NCBI GenBank assembly: GCA_023053545.1
Contig: JAKZAN010000004.1
Coordinates: forward strand, 744,001-808,000
Reading direction: 5' to 3'
Source: Lepidurus packardi
Taxonomy: Eukaryota; Arthropoda; Branchiopoda; Notostraca; Triopsidae
Length of the DNA stretch: 64,000 nucleotides
The notes under the pieces are model-generated. The model searched no databases. It was not told where the DNA came from and saw only the letters and a list, made by a program, of their open reading frames with translations. This document shows positions 30,961 to 43,300 of this stretch, piece after piece. Positions within the stretch are counted from its first letter, which is position 1, and the number at the start of each line of letters is the position of its first letter. A program made the translations under genes and the position numbers.

Positions 30961-33900
30961 AGCCCCTTACCATAGGGAATTTAGGAACAACCTTTTGCAA
31001 AAAACAGCGCACTCCATACAAGAATGCACTAACAGTAAAGTTAACCATACTAATTGCTAGTGTTCAACGTATACGCAATTCTTTTCCATACATAATAAAT
31101 TAGTAGTATCTGACTTAAATGTTCAACTACGTGAAATACCTGGACTACTAAAATTTGTATTGGCTTGCACTTTGTTTTGGTACTAAGCCAATTCATGGCA
31201 TACATTGTTTTCATATAAGACAAAGAATTTTCCAGAAATCTTGTTCTGACTTGATTTGGGACAATTTGCTGACATTTAGCTTTTTATTTCTGTTTTACTT
31301 CTTATGCATGGCCTTGGCAAAACAATAACGAATATCAATGCCATCCGTGACTGTTTCGCATGAATAATCTAACCTTATATGGGAGCCTCAATCTCCGGTT
31401 TCACGGACATCAACTGGAAATCTATTGTTTGAATCAAAAGAGTATTTTTTCCTTGCCATACTTAGTTACGAGAATATATTGCGTTTATTGTGTAACTTAC
31501 GTTTATTGTATAATTATGTATTTATGTATTCAATAGTTACCGTTAAAGAACATCATCAAGCTTGAATTGAAATTATTTCATTATGTTGCATTCAATAACG
31601 TTAAGCATTAGGATACCTAAAGAGCCGACATATAGAAGATATAGTTCCTGCTCCTATATTATACACTCCCTCAACCGGCTGTATCTACGAAACCAATTGG
31701 AAAATGAAACGCAGAAACAAGTAGAGAACATTATTTTTCGAACAATGGAAAACGAAATGGCAAGAAACCCCATGACCACTAATCAACCTTTTAATCCTAC
31801 CTTCAACTAACAGATTTGCAAACTATCACTACCGCGCAAGCTAGTTGCAAAAATAATCTAGCTGCGCACAGCACACTACCCCACGAGGTCCTACCTGTTC
31901 CATATTAAGAAATCTAAGAACCCGTACTGCGATGCCGAGACAAACCGCGACAGGAGCTAAACCACATCATGCTCAACTACCAAAGGCTACATCGAGAACA
32001 GGCAATATTTTTTAAGAGCTTTATCCCAACAAAAAACCCACTTTAACCCCGAAAGTTTATTTTAACAAATCATAAGCTATTCGAAGCAATCAAGAGCTTT
32101 ATGCAAGCGGCAAGATTCTATTAAAGAGAACCCCAGGCTTGATAAATTGGTTTGTTACTATGTAATGACGCAACCCCACAATTTTCGAAACTAATACCTC
32201 CATAACTCTGTACGGCAACGAGGCTAGCTCACGCTGTTTAAGAATATTAATAATAAAAAAAGACATTCAGGATTCAGCGTCACCTTAAAGGGTAGCTACA
32301 CACATTTTTTATGTTACCAAATGATGCAGTAGGTCTTATATTGAGTAAATTTGCAAAAATAATGTTACGTCCAAACACAAGAATTACTGAGATATTTGCA
32401 AACTTGTGTGTGATTTTGCCATGGCGGCAAACCCGGTTCACAAAGCACAAGATGACACCGAAAGGGGCCACAGCTATTAACTAAACTTCCCATATAAAAA
32501 AATGTCACTTACAAATCTTTAATTAAAAATTTTTTCTTTGAAGGTCCGAGAACTTCTACGGAGGTTTTACGCATCTCAATACCTGCTGCACCGATCGCCT
32601 TCGATTTGCCGGATACCGTGTTCGAAGAAAGTGCGCAAGTTGGTGTGAGTCAGGTGCAGGGCCAACGTGATATGGGAACGTCGTTACTTAACCGCAACAT
32701 ACAAGTACTGCAAAATACGCCCTCATTTGGCCACTTCCAGTTTTTCCAGACCACTGCTGGTGCTGCGGAATTAGCTGACCGCGCACTTGCAGTCATTGGA
32801 GCAACACGCCAAGTCAAAAAACAGTAAATTCCACTCCGACTTTAAATACTTTTCAAATTAAGTGAAACTTTAAGCCTCTATTTTTCTAGGTTCAATTTAA
32901 CTTCTATACAAGGAGGCATTGGTCTGAACGCCTTCTCAGTGGCAAATAGTGAGGCTTTGCGTCAAGCTTGTCCCCAAGTACCCATATGCACGCAATCCAA
33001 GTACAGGACACCGGACGGATCATGCAACAATTTGCAAAATCCGCTTTGGGGCAAATCTTTCACGCCGATGCAACGCATTTTGCCCCCTTTATACGCAGAT
33101 GGTAACTAATAACAATCATAGTGACAATTTATAATATTAATGAGAAGAAGAATTATCAAAAAGATATTTCCGAGTGACCTCATTGCTTTCATTAACGGAT
33201 TTAAAGGTATTTGGGAGCCCAAAGTAGGCAAGGACGGTCAACCATTGCCTAGTGGGCGTTTGGTGAGCGCAAGCTTAATCCCAGATATTGATGTCCCTCG
33301 GCGAGAATTAACGTTGATGGTTATGCAATGGGGTCAGTTTATTGACCACGACTTGGATCACACGCCGATCTTCACCTTAGGTAGGCTTTTTCCCCATATA
33401 AATACACTTGTAATTATATAAAATACCACAGAAGCATACTAATTATGCCACTATTTCAGCCAATCAGAGTGGGATCGAATGCTGCACTGCGAATGGGCTC
33501 GGGTTTCTCAGCGGGAATGAAGTCCATCCGCAGTGTTTTCCAATCACAATTCCAGAAAATGACGCAGTTTACGGTCCTTCCAAGCGACGGTGTATGAATT
33601 TTGTGCGTAGTCTGCCCGCACCGCGCCCAGATTGCAACTTCGGTTACGCAGAAGTGGTAAGGCAATTTACTTCAATAAATAAATAATAATACTCCTGGGA
33701 TCATTAACGTAAATCTTTCTTAGATGAATCAGTTAACGCACTACATGGACGGTAATCAGATTTACGGCAGTACCGCGCAAGTAGCGACCAAGTTACGCAC
33801 CATGCAAGGGGGTAAACTGCGTTCGTCGCCAAACTTGCAGGGTAAGGAGTTCTTGCCCTTGCAGCCCAGAGGAGATAACTGTTTGCGAGAAACTTGCTTC

Positions 33901-35347
33901 GAGGCCGGCGATCTGCGTGTTAATGAGCAGGTACAACTAACCTTGATGCACACGATTTGGTTACGGGAACATAACCGGATCGCCGACGAACTCGCGCGGT
34001 TTAACCTCAACTGGAACGACGAAGTTTTGTACCAAGAAACGCGCAGAATTGTTATTGCGCAACTGCAACACATCACCTTCAATGAGTGGCTACCCATTGT
34101 CTTAGGTAAACCCAATCAAAACCTCAGTTATGGCAAAGTTAAACAGCAAAATATTTTAATATTATTTACTTAGGTATTTCGTACTTGCGCAGCTATGGCA
34201 TTGCGTCTTCGCGCACGGCGTACTTCGGAGGCTACGACCCTTCCATAAACCCGAGTGTTAATAACGAATTCGCTACCGCGGCCTTCCGCATGGGCCATTC
34301 AATGATCCAAGGAATAATCAAGTATACTTTAAATTACCGTTTATCCAACAAAAATGAATGAGGCTTCCTTTATGCATTTCTTTCATGTTTAAACGTAACT
34401 TCTTTCCACCTCCATTGGCAGTTTCCGTTAATTCCTTTTACAAATGTACTATTCTTCACATGTTCGTTTTAGGTTGTTCACCAGTCTCCACAAAAGCGAC
34501 CGTAGCTTTACGATCAGCTCAAACATGAATGAACCCACTGTCGTGCGCAGTCCTGGCTGGATTGACGCAGCTACTCGCGGATTACTGGACCAAGAATCGC
34601 AAAACTTCGATTTCTCCATAACCAGTGAAGTATGCTATTTACTACTCCAAATGAACACCACTGCAATTTACCTTATCTTTTTTGTTTTTAGGTTACTTCG
34701 AAGCTTTTTCGCGGGGAGGGGCCTTTGGGTCTTGACTTGGTGGCGCTGAATCTCCAGCGCGGTCGTGACCATGGGTTACCTGGGTACAACGAGTACCGAG
34801 AAGTGTGCGGTTTAGGTCGCGCACAGAGTTTCGAGCAATTAGGCAACCTGATCGACCCCAAAATGATCCCCGCACTCAAGCGCGTATATAGACACGTGGA
34901 TGACATTGACCTTTTCATCGGAGGCTTGGCAGAAAAGCCGCTAGCCAATGCGTTGGTCGGCCCTACTTTCACTTGTCTAATTGGCGACCAATTTGCGCGC
35001 GTCAGGAAGGCAGATCGTTTTTTCTATGATTTGGGCGGGCAGCCGCACTCCTTCACTCTTGGTAATATTGCCAATCTTCCTGTGAATCGAAATCCAATTT
35101 ACTATTGCCTTTGCAACGACGCGACTTACGTAAATATTTCATTCCACATTTTTTAGAGCAACTGCAGCAATTGCGCAAAGCGAGCCTAGCTCGTGTTCTC
35201 TGCAACAATAACGACGGAAGTATTGACAACATTCAGCCCTTGGCCTTCAGAACAGCTCGTGGCTTCAACGATCGCGTTTCATGCAACAGCGAAGCTATTC
35301 CAACCATAGATTTACGACCCTGGATCGAAGAGAACGTTTCCAGATAG
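30570..35347 (+). CDS. Secreted haem peroxidase (chorion-peroxidase-like), copy 2, intact
   Basis: Animal haem peroxidase, probably secreted and acting in oxidative crosslinking of egg or cuticle layers (role inferred from chorion peroxidases). Eleven exons: 30570-30572 (ATG only), 30648-30915, 32544-32823, 32890-33101, 33207-33380, 33460-33656, 33724-34105, 34174-34321, 34473-34629, 34692-35061 and 35157-35347. Phases agree throughout, giving 793 aa. The order is signal peptide, six-Cys CLIP-like module (ending GICCAE), then the peroxidase domain: QWGQFIDHDLDHTP (distal His), WLREHNRIADELA, AAFRMGHSMI (proximal His), LNLQRGRDHGLPGYNEYR and GPTFTCLIGDQFARVRKAD. No lesion seen. Intron 2 (1.6 kb) contains a MITE. 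Confidence 0.95.
30932..31390 (+). mobile_element. GGCTCCC-type MITE, complete, in peroxidase 2 intron 2
   Basis: 459-bp element with terminal inverted repeats: left AAAGCTCCCGTATACCTTA, right (reverse complement) GAGGCTCCCATATAAGGTTA. The inner right arm carries ATGCGAAACAGTCACGGATG, as in other copies. Non-coding. Confidence 0.75.
31391..32543. other. Remainder of peroxidase 2 intron 2
   Basis: AT-rich intron sequence with no supported gene. The part before exon 3 (about 32310-32543) resembles 24390-24571 in peroxidase 1. Confidence 0.55.
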
Positions 35348-37346
35348 AAATTATTTCCCTCTGAAAGTATTTGAAAGTGGAATGCCTTTTTCTAATCACT
35401 GTGTAAGTCAAAAAAATAAATAAGTATTAAATTTAAACACTAAAATGAGGGGGTGAAAGGCTGCCTGGGACTTATAACCAATGCAGCTAATTAAATCGTA
35501 ATTGTTGAAAAGGGTGAAAAAGTTAATATCCTAATAAATTTGACTTCAAACCTTATATTTGAAATTGCTCTAGAAAATAATAGAAGGCCTGACCATTTTC
35601 ACAGACACTAGCTCCTTTACTGTGGCACAGAGCCATCCTTTGCATGCGATGTTTGTGACAAGCGATTCCAGGACAAAGATTATTTGGAGAGATTATGTGC
35701 CGTCCATAGATCCGCAATCTGTCTGTACCCGGTGCTCAAAATCGTTCAAATGACCTGAATCCCTTGGGCTGCATGAACGCCTCTATTGTGGCAAAGAACC
35801 TTCCTTTGAGTACGATACTTGTGACAAGCGATTCTATACCAAAGGTAATTTTGAGAAAAATATTATAGTTGTCCATGAATCAGGCGGTTCGTAATTTACT
35901 TATAACGCGAGAGATCTTGTGCTAATTTTTTCCCGGATTTACTTTCCTAATTTTCCATTAAAGGATTATGGTTGTACTTATCGCTCTAATTTGCTTCCAT
36001 AGAAACTTGCTGCAATACATGTTAACCAGTCAATAATGCTACCTCGTATACGTTTGTGTTATGAATGCGGATACATACCAGCCTAGTTTATGAACTTTTA
36101 AGACTTTGCATTAAAAAAGGTGCATCCTGATTCCCGATTTGGAGCCAGACGCGTTATAATAAGTTCTTTACTGTGAATTATGTGTGCAAACTTTCCCAAT
36201 TTGGAATTCTTAACTTATGTATGACAATGTGCTTGTTAGCACAGTACGTAATACAATTTTCTGGTCTTCTTCTTCCTCTGTATTGCGGACTTTAGTATTG
36301 CCCCGAATAGATCGCGTTATGAATGTGTATACTAAGTTAGAGGTTTTACGCAAACTCCGACTTCAAACAGATCAGCTGGACGCAAAACAAACTCAAAATT
36401 TAAATAAGCCATTTTCCAATTTCTTAATTAATTGATGAAAAATTTGTTTGAAGCCTGGTTTGTATAAAACCTATGCAAGCCGGAGTACCGCTACAACTCC
36501 GGCCTGATCACTCAGCTTTTCCTTCGTTTTTTCCGCCTTATACAGTCCTTGTAAATACGAAGCATCTACTACGCACACCGCAGTAACGCTAAGAAACATG
36601 ACCAGGTCCCACTCGCTTCATTTCGGTCCATATTTGTTCACTGTTGAGCAACTTACGAGGGAAGCCGGAGTACCACTACCAGTCTGGCCTGACCCAAGTG
36701 TTTACCCTTTCTTGCGTTTTTTGCCCCTTTTCCAGTTGTTGCAACCACGGATGAAATACTTACCAAACTTTGGAATGCAATACTTGCGACCCTCTGGCTG
36801 ATGGAAATGACTTACAATCACGTCACTCACAAAAATACTACAATACTATAAGTAATTTACAATACTATAATAAGTACAATACTACAATAAGTAATTTAAC
36901 TGTACACATTAGATCGTCAAGGAAACTCGGGCGAAATGGTTGTAATTACAAGATCTTCTAAAATCCATGCGAACTACAATGAGCATTTTATAGTTAGAAA
37001 TTTCCGGTAGTTTATAAGGTAAGTATTGCAAGCTACACAACCCAAAGTTATTTAAATTAACACAAACGAAAAGGACTTGAGATGTAGGAAAAGGGAGCGG
37101 CGAATACAAAAACTGGGGTCAACAGCGACTATGTTAAGAATTAGACAGGGAGAGGAGAAAGACGGATGCGAGAATGTGACAAGTTCGAAGAGAAAAGATT
37201 TGCAAAAAGGAAAACTAAAAACAGCTTTTTATAATGTTAAAAATCATCGATGTTTTTCTTTTCTTCTCACTCTATTAAGAAATTGGCACTAAGATTTGAA
37301 GCTTTCTTTCTTTTCCTGCCTTCTCGACATCTTATAAAAAAAATCG
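35348..37346. other. Intergenic region, peroxidase 2 to Shank
   Basis: Contains a zinc-finger remnant (35621-35894) and otherwise unassigned sequence. Two related 40-bp segments with GGAGTACC(G/A)CTAC and CTCCGGCCTGA / TCTGGCCTGA lie at about 36482 and 36665. No gene supported. Confidence 0.55.
35621..35894 (+). pseudogene. C2H2 zinc-finger gene remnant
   Basis: Frames encode zinc-finger-like pieces: CGTEPSFACDVCDKRFQDKD with a trailing His, SVCTRCSKSFK before a stop, and YCGKEPSFEYDTCDKRFYTK with VVHES. Linkers (EPSF) and C-x2-C spacing fit C2H2 fingers, but a frameshift, a stop and a Cys-to-Tyr change break it. No intact parent is in the window. Confidence 0.7.
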
Positions 37347-40300
37347 TCAGTAGTTGTTAGTCTTGCTGTGCAACAAGGACTTGAGAGATTGTTCTATAAT
37401 CAGCCGATGGCCCATCCGCTTCACTCCTAAGCTGACCAAAATTTGATTGTTCAAACCGGCCAACTTCCGACCATCGATCCCGTGTCTGAGAAACTCGCAC
37501 TTGTACTCGGACAAGGAGAGACTGTCGAGCCACTCCAACGCATCGTTGATGTGCCACTCGTCCAACGGTTTCATCGAGTAGTGGACACCCCCCGTCGGCT
37601 GATTGTCACCACCCGAAAAGACTTCGGGACTAAACGAGACGCGCTTGGGTACGGATCCAACAATCCGAACATTGGCGTTCCGGAATGCCATCATTTCCTC
37701 CACGGCCCTTGCCCCTCGGGCGCGCCTACCATGCCCTACCTGTCCCTGGCCGCGGCCACGGAATTCGTTCGCCGCGTCCATTCCGTACGTCGTATCGGAG
37801 AACTCGAAGGGCGGCGGCGGCATAAAGTCGGAGCTGTTCTCTCCGAACTCGGGTGGCGGCGCAACGAGCGGCGACGTGGGCTCACTTAATGCCTCCACGT
37901 GTTTCCGGATGAGTTTTAAGCTTTCCTCGATGCTCCGCTCGGCTGCGTAGCCCCCTCGTTGTGGGTACGCTGAAGTCCGGAACACGGGTGGGCACGGCAG
38001 CAGGTCTTCTTCACCCTCCCCGGCCAGGTTACCCTTGTCGGAAGACGCGGAGCTGCTCGACAGCGAGCTCAGGGTGGATAAGGTGCTCACCGAGTCCTGG
38101 TCGAGCGACTCGCGGTGATCAGCCTGCTCCGCTTTAGCCCTTATCACGAAATCCGTTCCGTACTCGGCGTGCTCAGGTGTAACATGAACGATGGATACGC
38201 TGCAGCGGGCTTCCGGCCGGTGAGGGTACGGTACAAACCCGCTGACGGCGTAGGTCGGCGTCTGTCCCACGCTTCGCATCCCCTTTTCTTCCCCTACCGA
38301 GATCCTTGTGACATGTACATTGTTTTCGGGCGCCTGGTCCGCCAAGCAGTCGTCAAATCGCTCTGGATAAGACTGGGAGTTCTTTAAACCCGACCGTGCC
38401 CGTTGAAGGTCCAATGCAAAGCTCCGCGACTTGGTCATAGAAGATGACATAGAGGACGGGTCCTGTAGGTTCACTAGCGGCGGCGGCGGCTGATGTTTTA
38501 CCTGGATGCGGATATGCTCCGCCTCGACGCTACTAGTATTACTCTTCTGGATTCCCTCCCATTCCTCTACACTCCGCGAGACTTTGGTGCGTCCGTTTTT
38601 GCAGCAATTCTCCAGGTGGTGATCACCCTGCGGCGCCGAATCGTTCAGCCCCCCTTTCTCACCCACAATGACTAGCCCTTTCGTTTTCCGACCATGCTGG
38701 TCGGACTTTTCGTCCTTGTCACTTGACTCGTAATAGTCCGGGTCGGGAATCAGCGGTTGCACACTCGTTTGCCTTACAGAACGCACTTTGGTAGTCACCG
38801 GGTGTCCGTACTCGGGTTTCTCAAACTGGTTACCGTTAGAGTTAGACACAGACTGTGTGGATGGTGTTGTCGCGCAGGTACGTGAGACGGGTAACGCACT
38901 GGTCCCCACTGGGGACTGCTGTTGTTGTTGTCTGTCCCGTCGCGGGTCGCGCAAAGTGAGGCTATGACTCCGAGGAACTGTTTTTGCGCTGGTCGTCGCC
39001 GGTCTCAACGTCGCGGAAGACCCCGGCGCACTGTTGCGTACACTCATATACCCTATGGTCTTACATTCATCCGGAGAGGCGTACAGTTTGGCGTTGTCCG
39101 TCGGTCGGAAACTCGACATGACCGGCATATCCGACCCTTCCGACACCCGGACCCCGAGCGTGGCGTACTCCGATTGAGCTTTGGATACGTCGACTTTAAC
39201 GACTTGGGACGGAGGAGGAGGGGGCGGTGGAGGGAACTGTGGCGGAGGTACATGCACGCCAATTGAATCGGACAAGTTACAACCTGACAAACTAATGGGC
39301 CTACACTGCTTAACCTTCCGGTACACACTGGCTACCGACCTACCTTCCACCCTGGGTTTCTCAAATTGTTCGTTCTCCGCTACGGGAGTATTATCCTCCA
39401 GATCATCCTCTTCCTCAGACTCTTCGTCTTCATCGTCGCCGTCCGTATGATCATGCAGGTAGGTATCTGTGAGTGCTGGCGTTCCAAACGAGGAGGCGGT
39501 AGTAGCCGTCGAAGGTAAGGAGAAATCACCGGTAGGGGCCCAGGACGTGCGCGATTTCCGGGGTGTTTGGTACAAATCATGAACGTCGTTCTGACTAAAG
39601 CTTTTCCGCCACTGTTCTTCCTCTCTCGCCAAACTTGTGGCGTCTAAAAGCTCCGAGGTCATCGCGTTCACGGTCTGCTCACCAGAACTCGACCTGGTGA
39701 GCAGATCGTGACCATTCTGGTTCAGATCGGGACTGCTGTGGTACTCCTTATGGAGCTTGAGTAATTCATGGGCCTGTTTGCTGTGGCGGAGGCGTTTCAT
39801 CTCGGACACGCTGGCATAGACCCGTGGCGGACGGGGCGTGACAGATGCTTCCGATTCCAGACCGGGCAACCGTGACCGAGCCGAAACCATCGATTTGGCA
39901 TAGTTTGACTTGGGTCGAATGGTCGCGGTGCGAGCTTCTTCCGGCTGGTTATAAAAAACGTCGCCTCCGTCTTTATGGAGACTTTCTGTAAACGACAAGT
40001 ACACAAGGTTTCTTACAAACGCCTGGAACTCTGACTCTCCTGCAAAAACTCACCCAATTCCATCAGTCCAGAGACCACCGACCGCGCGCGAGCTTTCCCC
40101 ACACTCAACGTCGTCCGCGGATCTCGCTGAGGTGGTAACGGTGGCCGACCTACCAATTGTACACATTCAAAACATTCCGAACCTTCCCAGCGCAGAAAAA
40201 AAAACAAGAAAAAAGAGCAAATGAATAAGAAAACGAAGAATAACTACCTCCAGGAAGCTTTCGTGGCAACGTTAAACACTGCCGCGTGTGGTCTGGTTTC

Positions 40301-43300
40301 TCTCCTTCCGTCAGCGAATAATCCGGCAAGGAACAAACCGTTATTGACACCAACTCACCGGAATTTCTTATGATTTCTACTACAGACTCATGAGACGCTT
40401 GGGAAACATCCTCTCCATTGATCTAAAACAGAGAAGAAACGTTCATTTTGCGGTCCGATTCTCTGTGGCTCTCAAACTTACGTTCAACAGAAAGTCACCA
40501 GCCTTTAAGCCCGCTCGGTCCGCTACACTCCCCGCTTCAACGCTGTCCAGGTACTGCATCGCTGGTATCCGATTGTCCCCCGAAGGCAATTTCAGTACTG
40601 GCGACGTCGCCTTGGCTCCCCGTAAGACGAAACCAAAGCTTTTCTGTCCTTTACGCAGAAATACCGTCCTCGGCTCTCCAAAACTCCTAAAAACCAAATA
40701 AAAAATGAAGCCAAAATAAAGAAAAAGCTTCACTTCAACCTTCCTGATCTTCACTAAGTACTTTATAACTAAAAAGCAATACTTCAAAAATAAGTCAAAC
40801 TAACGTACGGGGCTTTCCAACGAGGCGTCGTTCCGTAACTTTGAGCAACTAATTCCCTCCTCCCAACCACCCGGTCCTTGATTAACAACCCAGGTTCCGA
40901 GTACACCGACAGCGAATTCCGCGTATGCGGGGTACTGGACATGGGTGACGTCGTCGAATCCTTACTAGGGTACCGTAGTTGGACTTCCTGGATGCAAAAC
41001 GATGGAAATAACCCGCTCTTGCCTCTTAAGGTCCCTTCTACGAGGCCGCAATCGGTGGAACACGTCACTACGCCAACAAATTCATTCATTATTATTGTTT
41101 TTTAATTAGAACGTTCCAAAACTGAAGTAAAAGTAACTTGAAAGAACACAAAACAAGGACGCACCTTTGACAGTGTCGCCGAGGCGGAGTTGGAGGTGAC
41201 CTTGTTCAGTCGAGGCGTAGTTCTCTACGACGGTAACCATGCGTCCGGGCATGAGGAGGGTCATGGGCGCCGGGACGCTACGGTCAAAGCTGTCTCCGGT
41301 CGGGGTCGCGTCGTAGCTGCCTGCGCTACCGCTACTGGACGTCCCGACGCCGGAACTCTCGCTCATGACGTCGCAGTGGTCCACTCCGGACTTATCTACG
41401 GTAGCGCGTGAGGGGCTGTGGTTAATGAAGCGAGCAGGCGACTTACCAAGGTGGACGCTCCCCGCCGCCGAAGCGTTGTCTTCGCTGTCGACCGTACAGG
41501 AAGACGAGCTACCTGATTCGCTGCGTACGGACATGGAGCTGACGGAGAGTTGACCGTGATTCAACCAGCGATCGGCGGGCGAACCAGCAGGTGACGCTGG
41601 CGGCAACGCAGGGAGGACGCGGACCCCACCGCTGATGGTGGACGTGGTAGAAGAAGAGGAGGAAGACAAGGAAGGGGACGGTAAGGGTAAATTTGAGAAG
41701 GAGGTCGAATTCGGCATCCGAAGCGATGTACTCGATGCTTTCCGGACGAAACATGACCCCGATTTGCGACGCTTAGGGTTGTAGGACGGAGTTTCTTTAA
41801 ATGACACTAAAAAGAAAAAGTTAAAATGTAAATAGTGATCCTCGTATAACTCAGTATTTAAATTTTAGAAACATCATTGAGTTATTAATGATGCTCAATT
41901 ATACTTTTTCCCGTCAAAATGCGTTTGCTTTTGTCCGGGTATTGATGCTACGTTTATGTCAAGAAATCTGAGAAAATCTCCTTTGGTTTTGGTATTGTTT
42001 TGGATTCTTATTTTACTACTATTATTTATTGTTATTATTATTATTTGTGTTTTTCTGCCTTGCCAGCTATGATACCACAGAAAGCTAAACTACACGGGAG
42101 TGAACAGCACTAGGCGACAACAATGGAAAGATATCAAGACCTTGTCGCCACCAATGAATACTATGGCACAAACTACGTAAAAATTAAACCAATTTAGCTA
42201 AAAATCAGTTTTTTAAAGAAAGTTTCTATGTCACTAGGCAAGTAATCCACGTCCCTGGAAATACTTTCATTATTGCCCAGAAGATCGCACTCTCTTGTTG
42301 TAGAAAGGGTTAAAGGGTCCTAAGGGTTCCCACAGGTTCTCCGGTTAAAACCCGGAGGTCTCATATGACACTAGTGTGTCACACTGTTTCAAAACATTCT
42401 CAGGAAAAATAGTGACAAACGGGTGTCATTCGAGTTGAAACTTGGTAGTTGGATTGGAAATGAATTAGGTTAGGTTGGTAAAGTTAGGTTAACGATTCTA
42501 AGGGTTATAACCTCACATCCGTCAATTACATAGAATTCCTTATTCCAACACTTCCTTTCAAGTAACGTTACAAACCTGTGCGTAAACTGCTACTACCAAC
42601 TATATTCCTCTCAAAATTTGTTAAAATTCTTGCAATTCTTGCAAAAATCGCCAAAAGTTAAGAGACTATTAGCACTAACTAACTACTACCTCCGTCGCTT
42701 CTCTAAAGCTCCCGTATACCTTAGCTTGTTGATGCGAAACATTCATAGATGGCGCTGATGTTTTGTTTGGTTTTGACGAAGCCATGCGTAAGAAGTAAAA
42801 AAATAAATAAAAAAATATGGAAGCCTTAACCATAGAAGGAATCGTAATTCCGAGACTTTTTCAAGATGTTTTTAGTCTACTTTAGGACGCAAATAATATA
42901 AATATCAAGCTGCTTCTAAAACGTCTACCATATCTTTCTACTTTCCCAAAAGTTGCGTGGCAAGGGCCACAAAAGCCAAAAAAAGAATTAAAAAAAAAGA
43001 AAGAAAAGTAAGAGCGCGCAATAAATGTGGGGTTATTACCAACATCGTCCGCTCCATGCCGGTGAATTAATGCTGCCAATTCTAGATTCCCCGCAATGAC
43101 CGCCACTTGGTAGGGCGTCTGATTGGCGTAATTCAGGGCTTCCTTATCCGCTCCCCGGAAGAGCAGTAGCCGGGAACAGGCTTCCTGATTGTTGACGGCG
43201 CAGACGTGCAAGGGTGTGTTGCCTGAGGCATTTCTCGAGTTGATGTCGGCGCCATAGAACAGCAAATGCTCCAGATGTTGCGCCAGTCCATTCCGACAAG

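Noticed and set aside
37443-39450. Plus-strand frames opposite the large Shank exon
   Set aside because: Shadow frames of a GC-richer coding exon; no independent signals.
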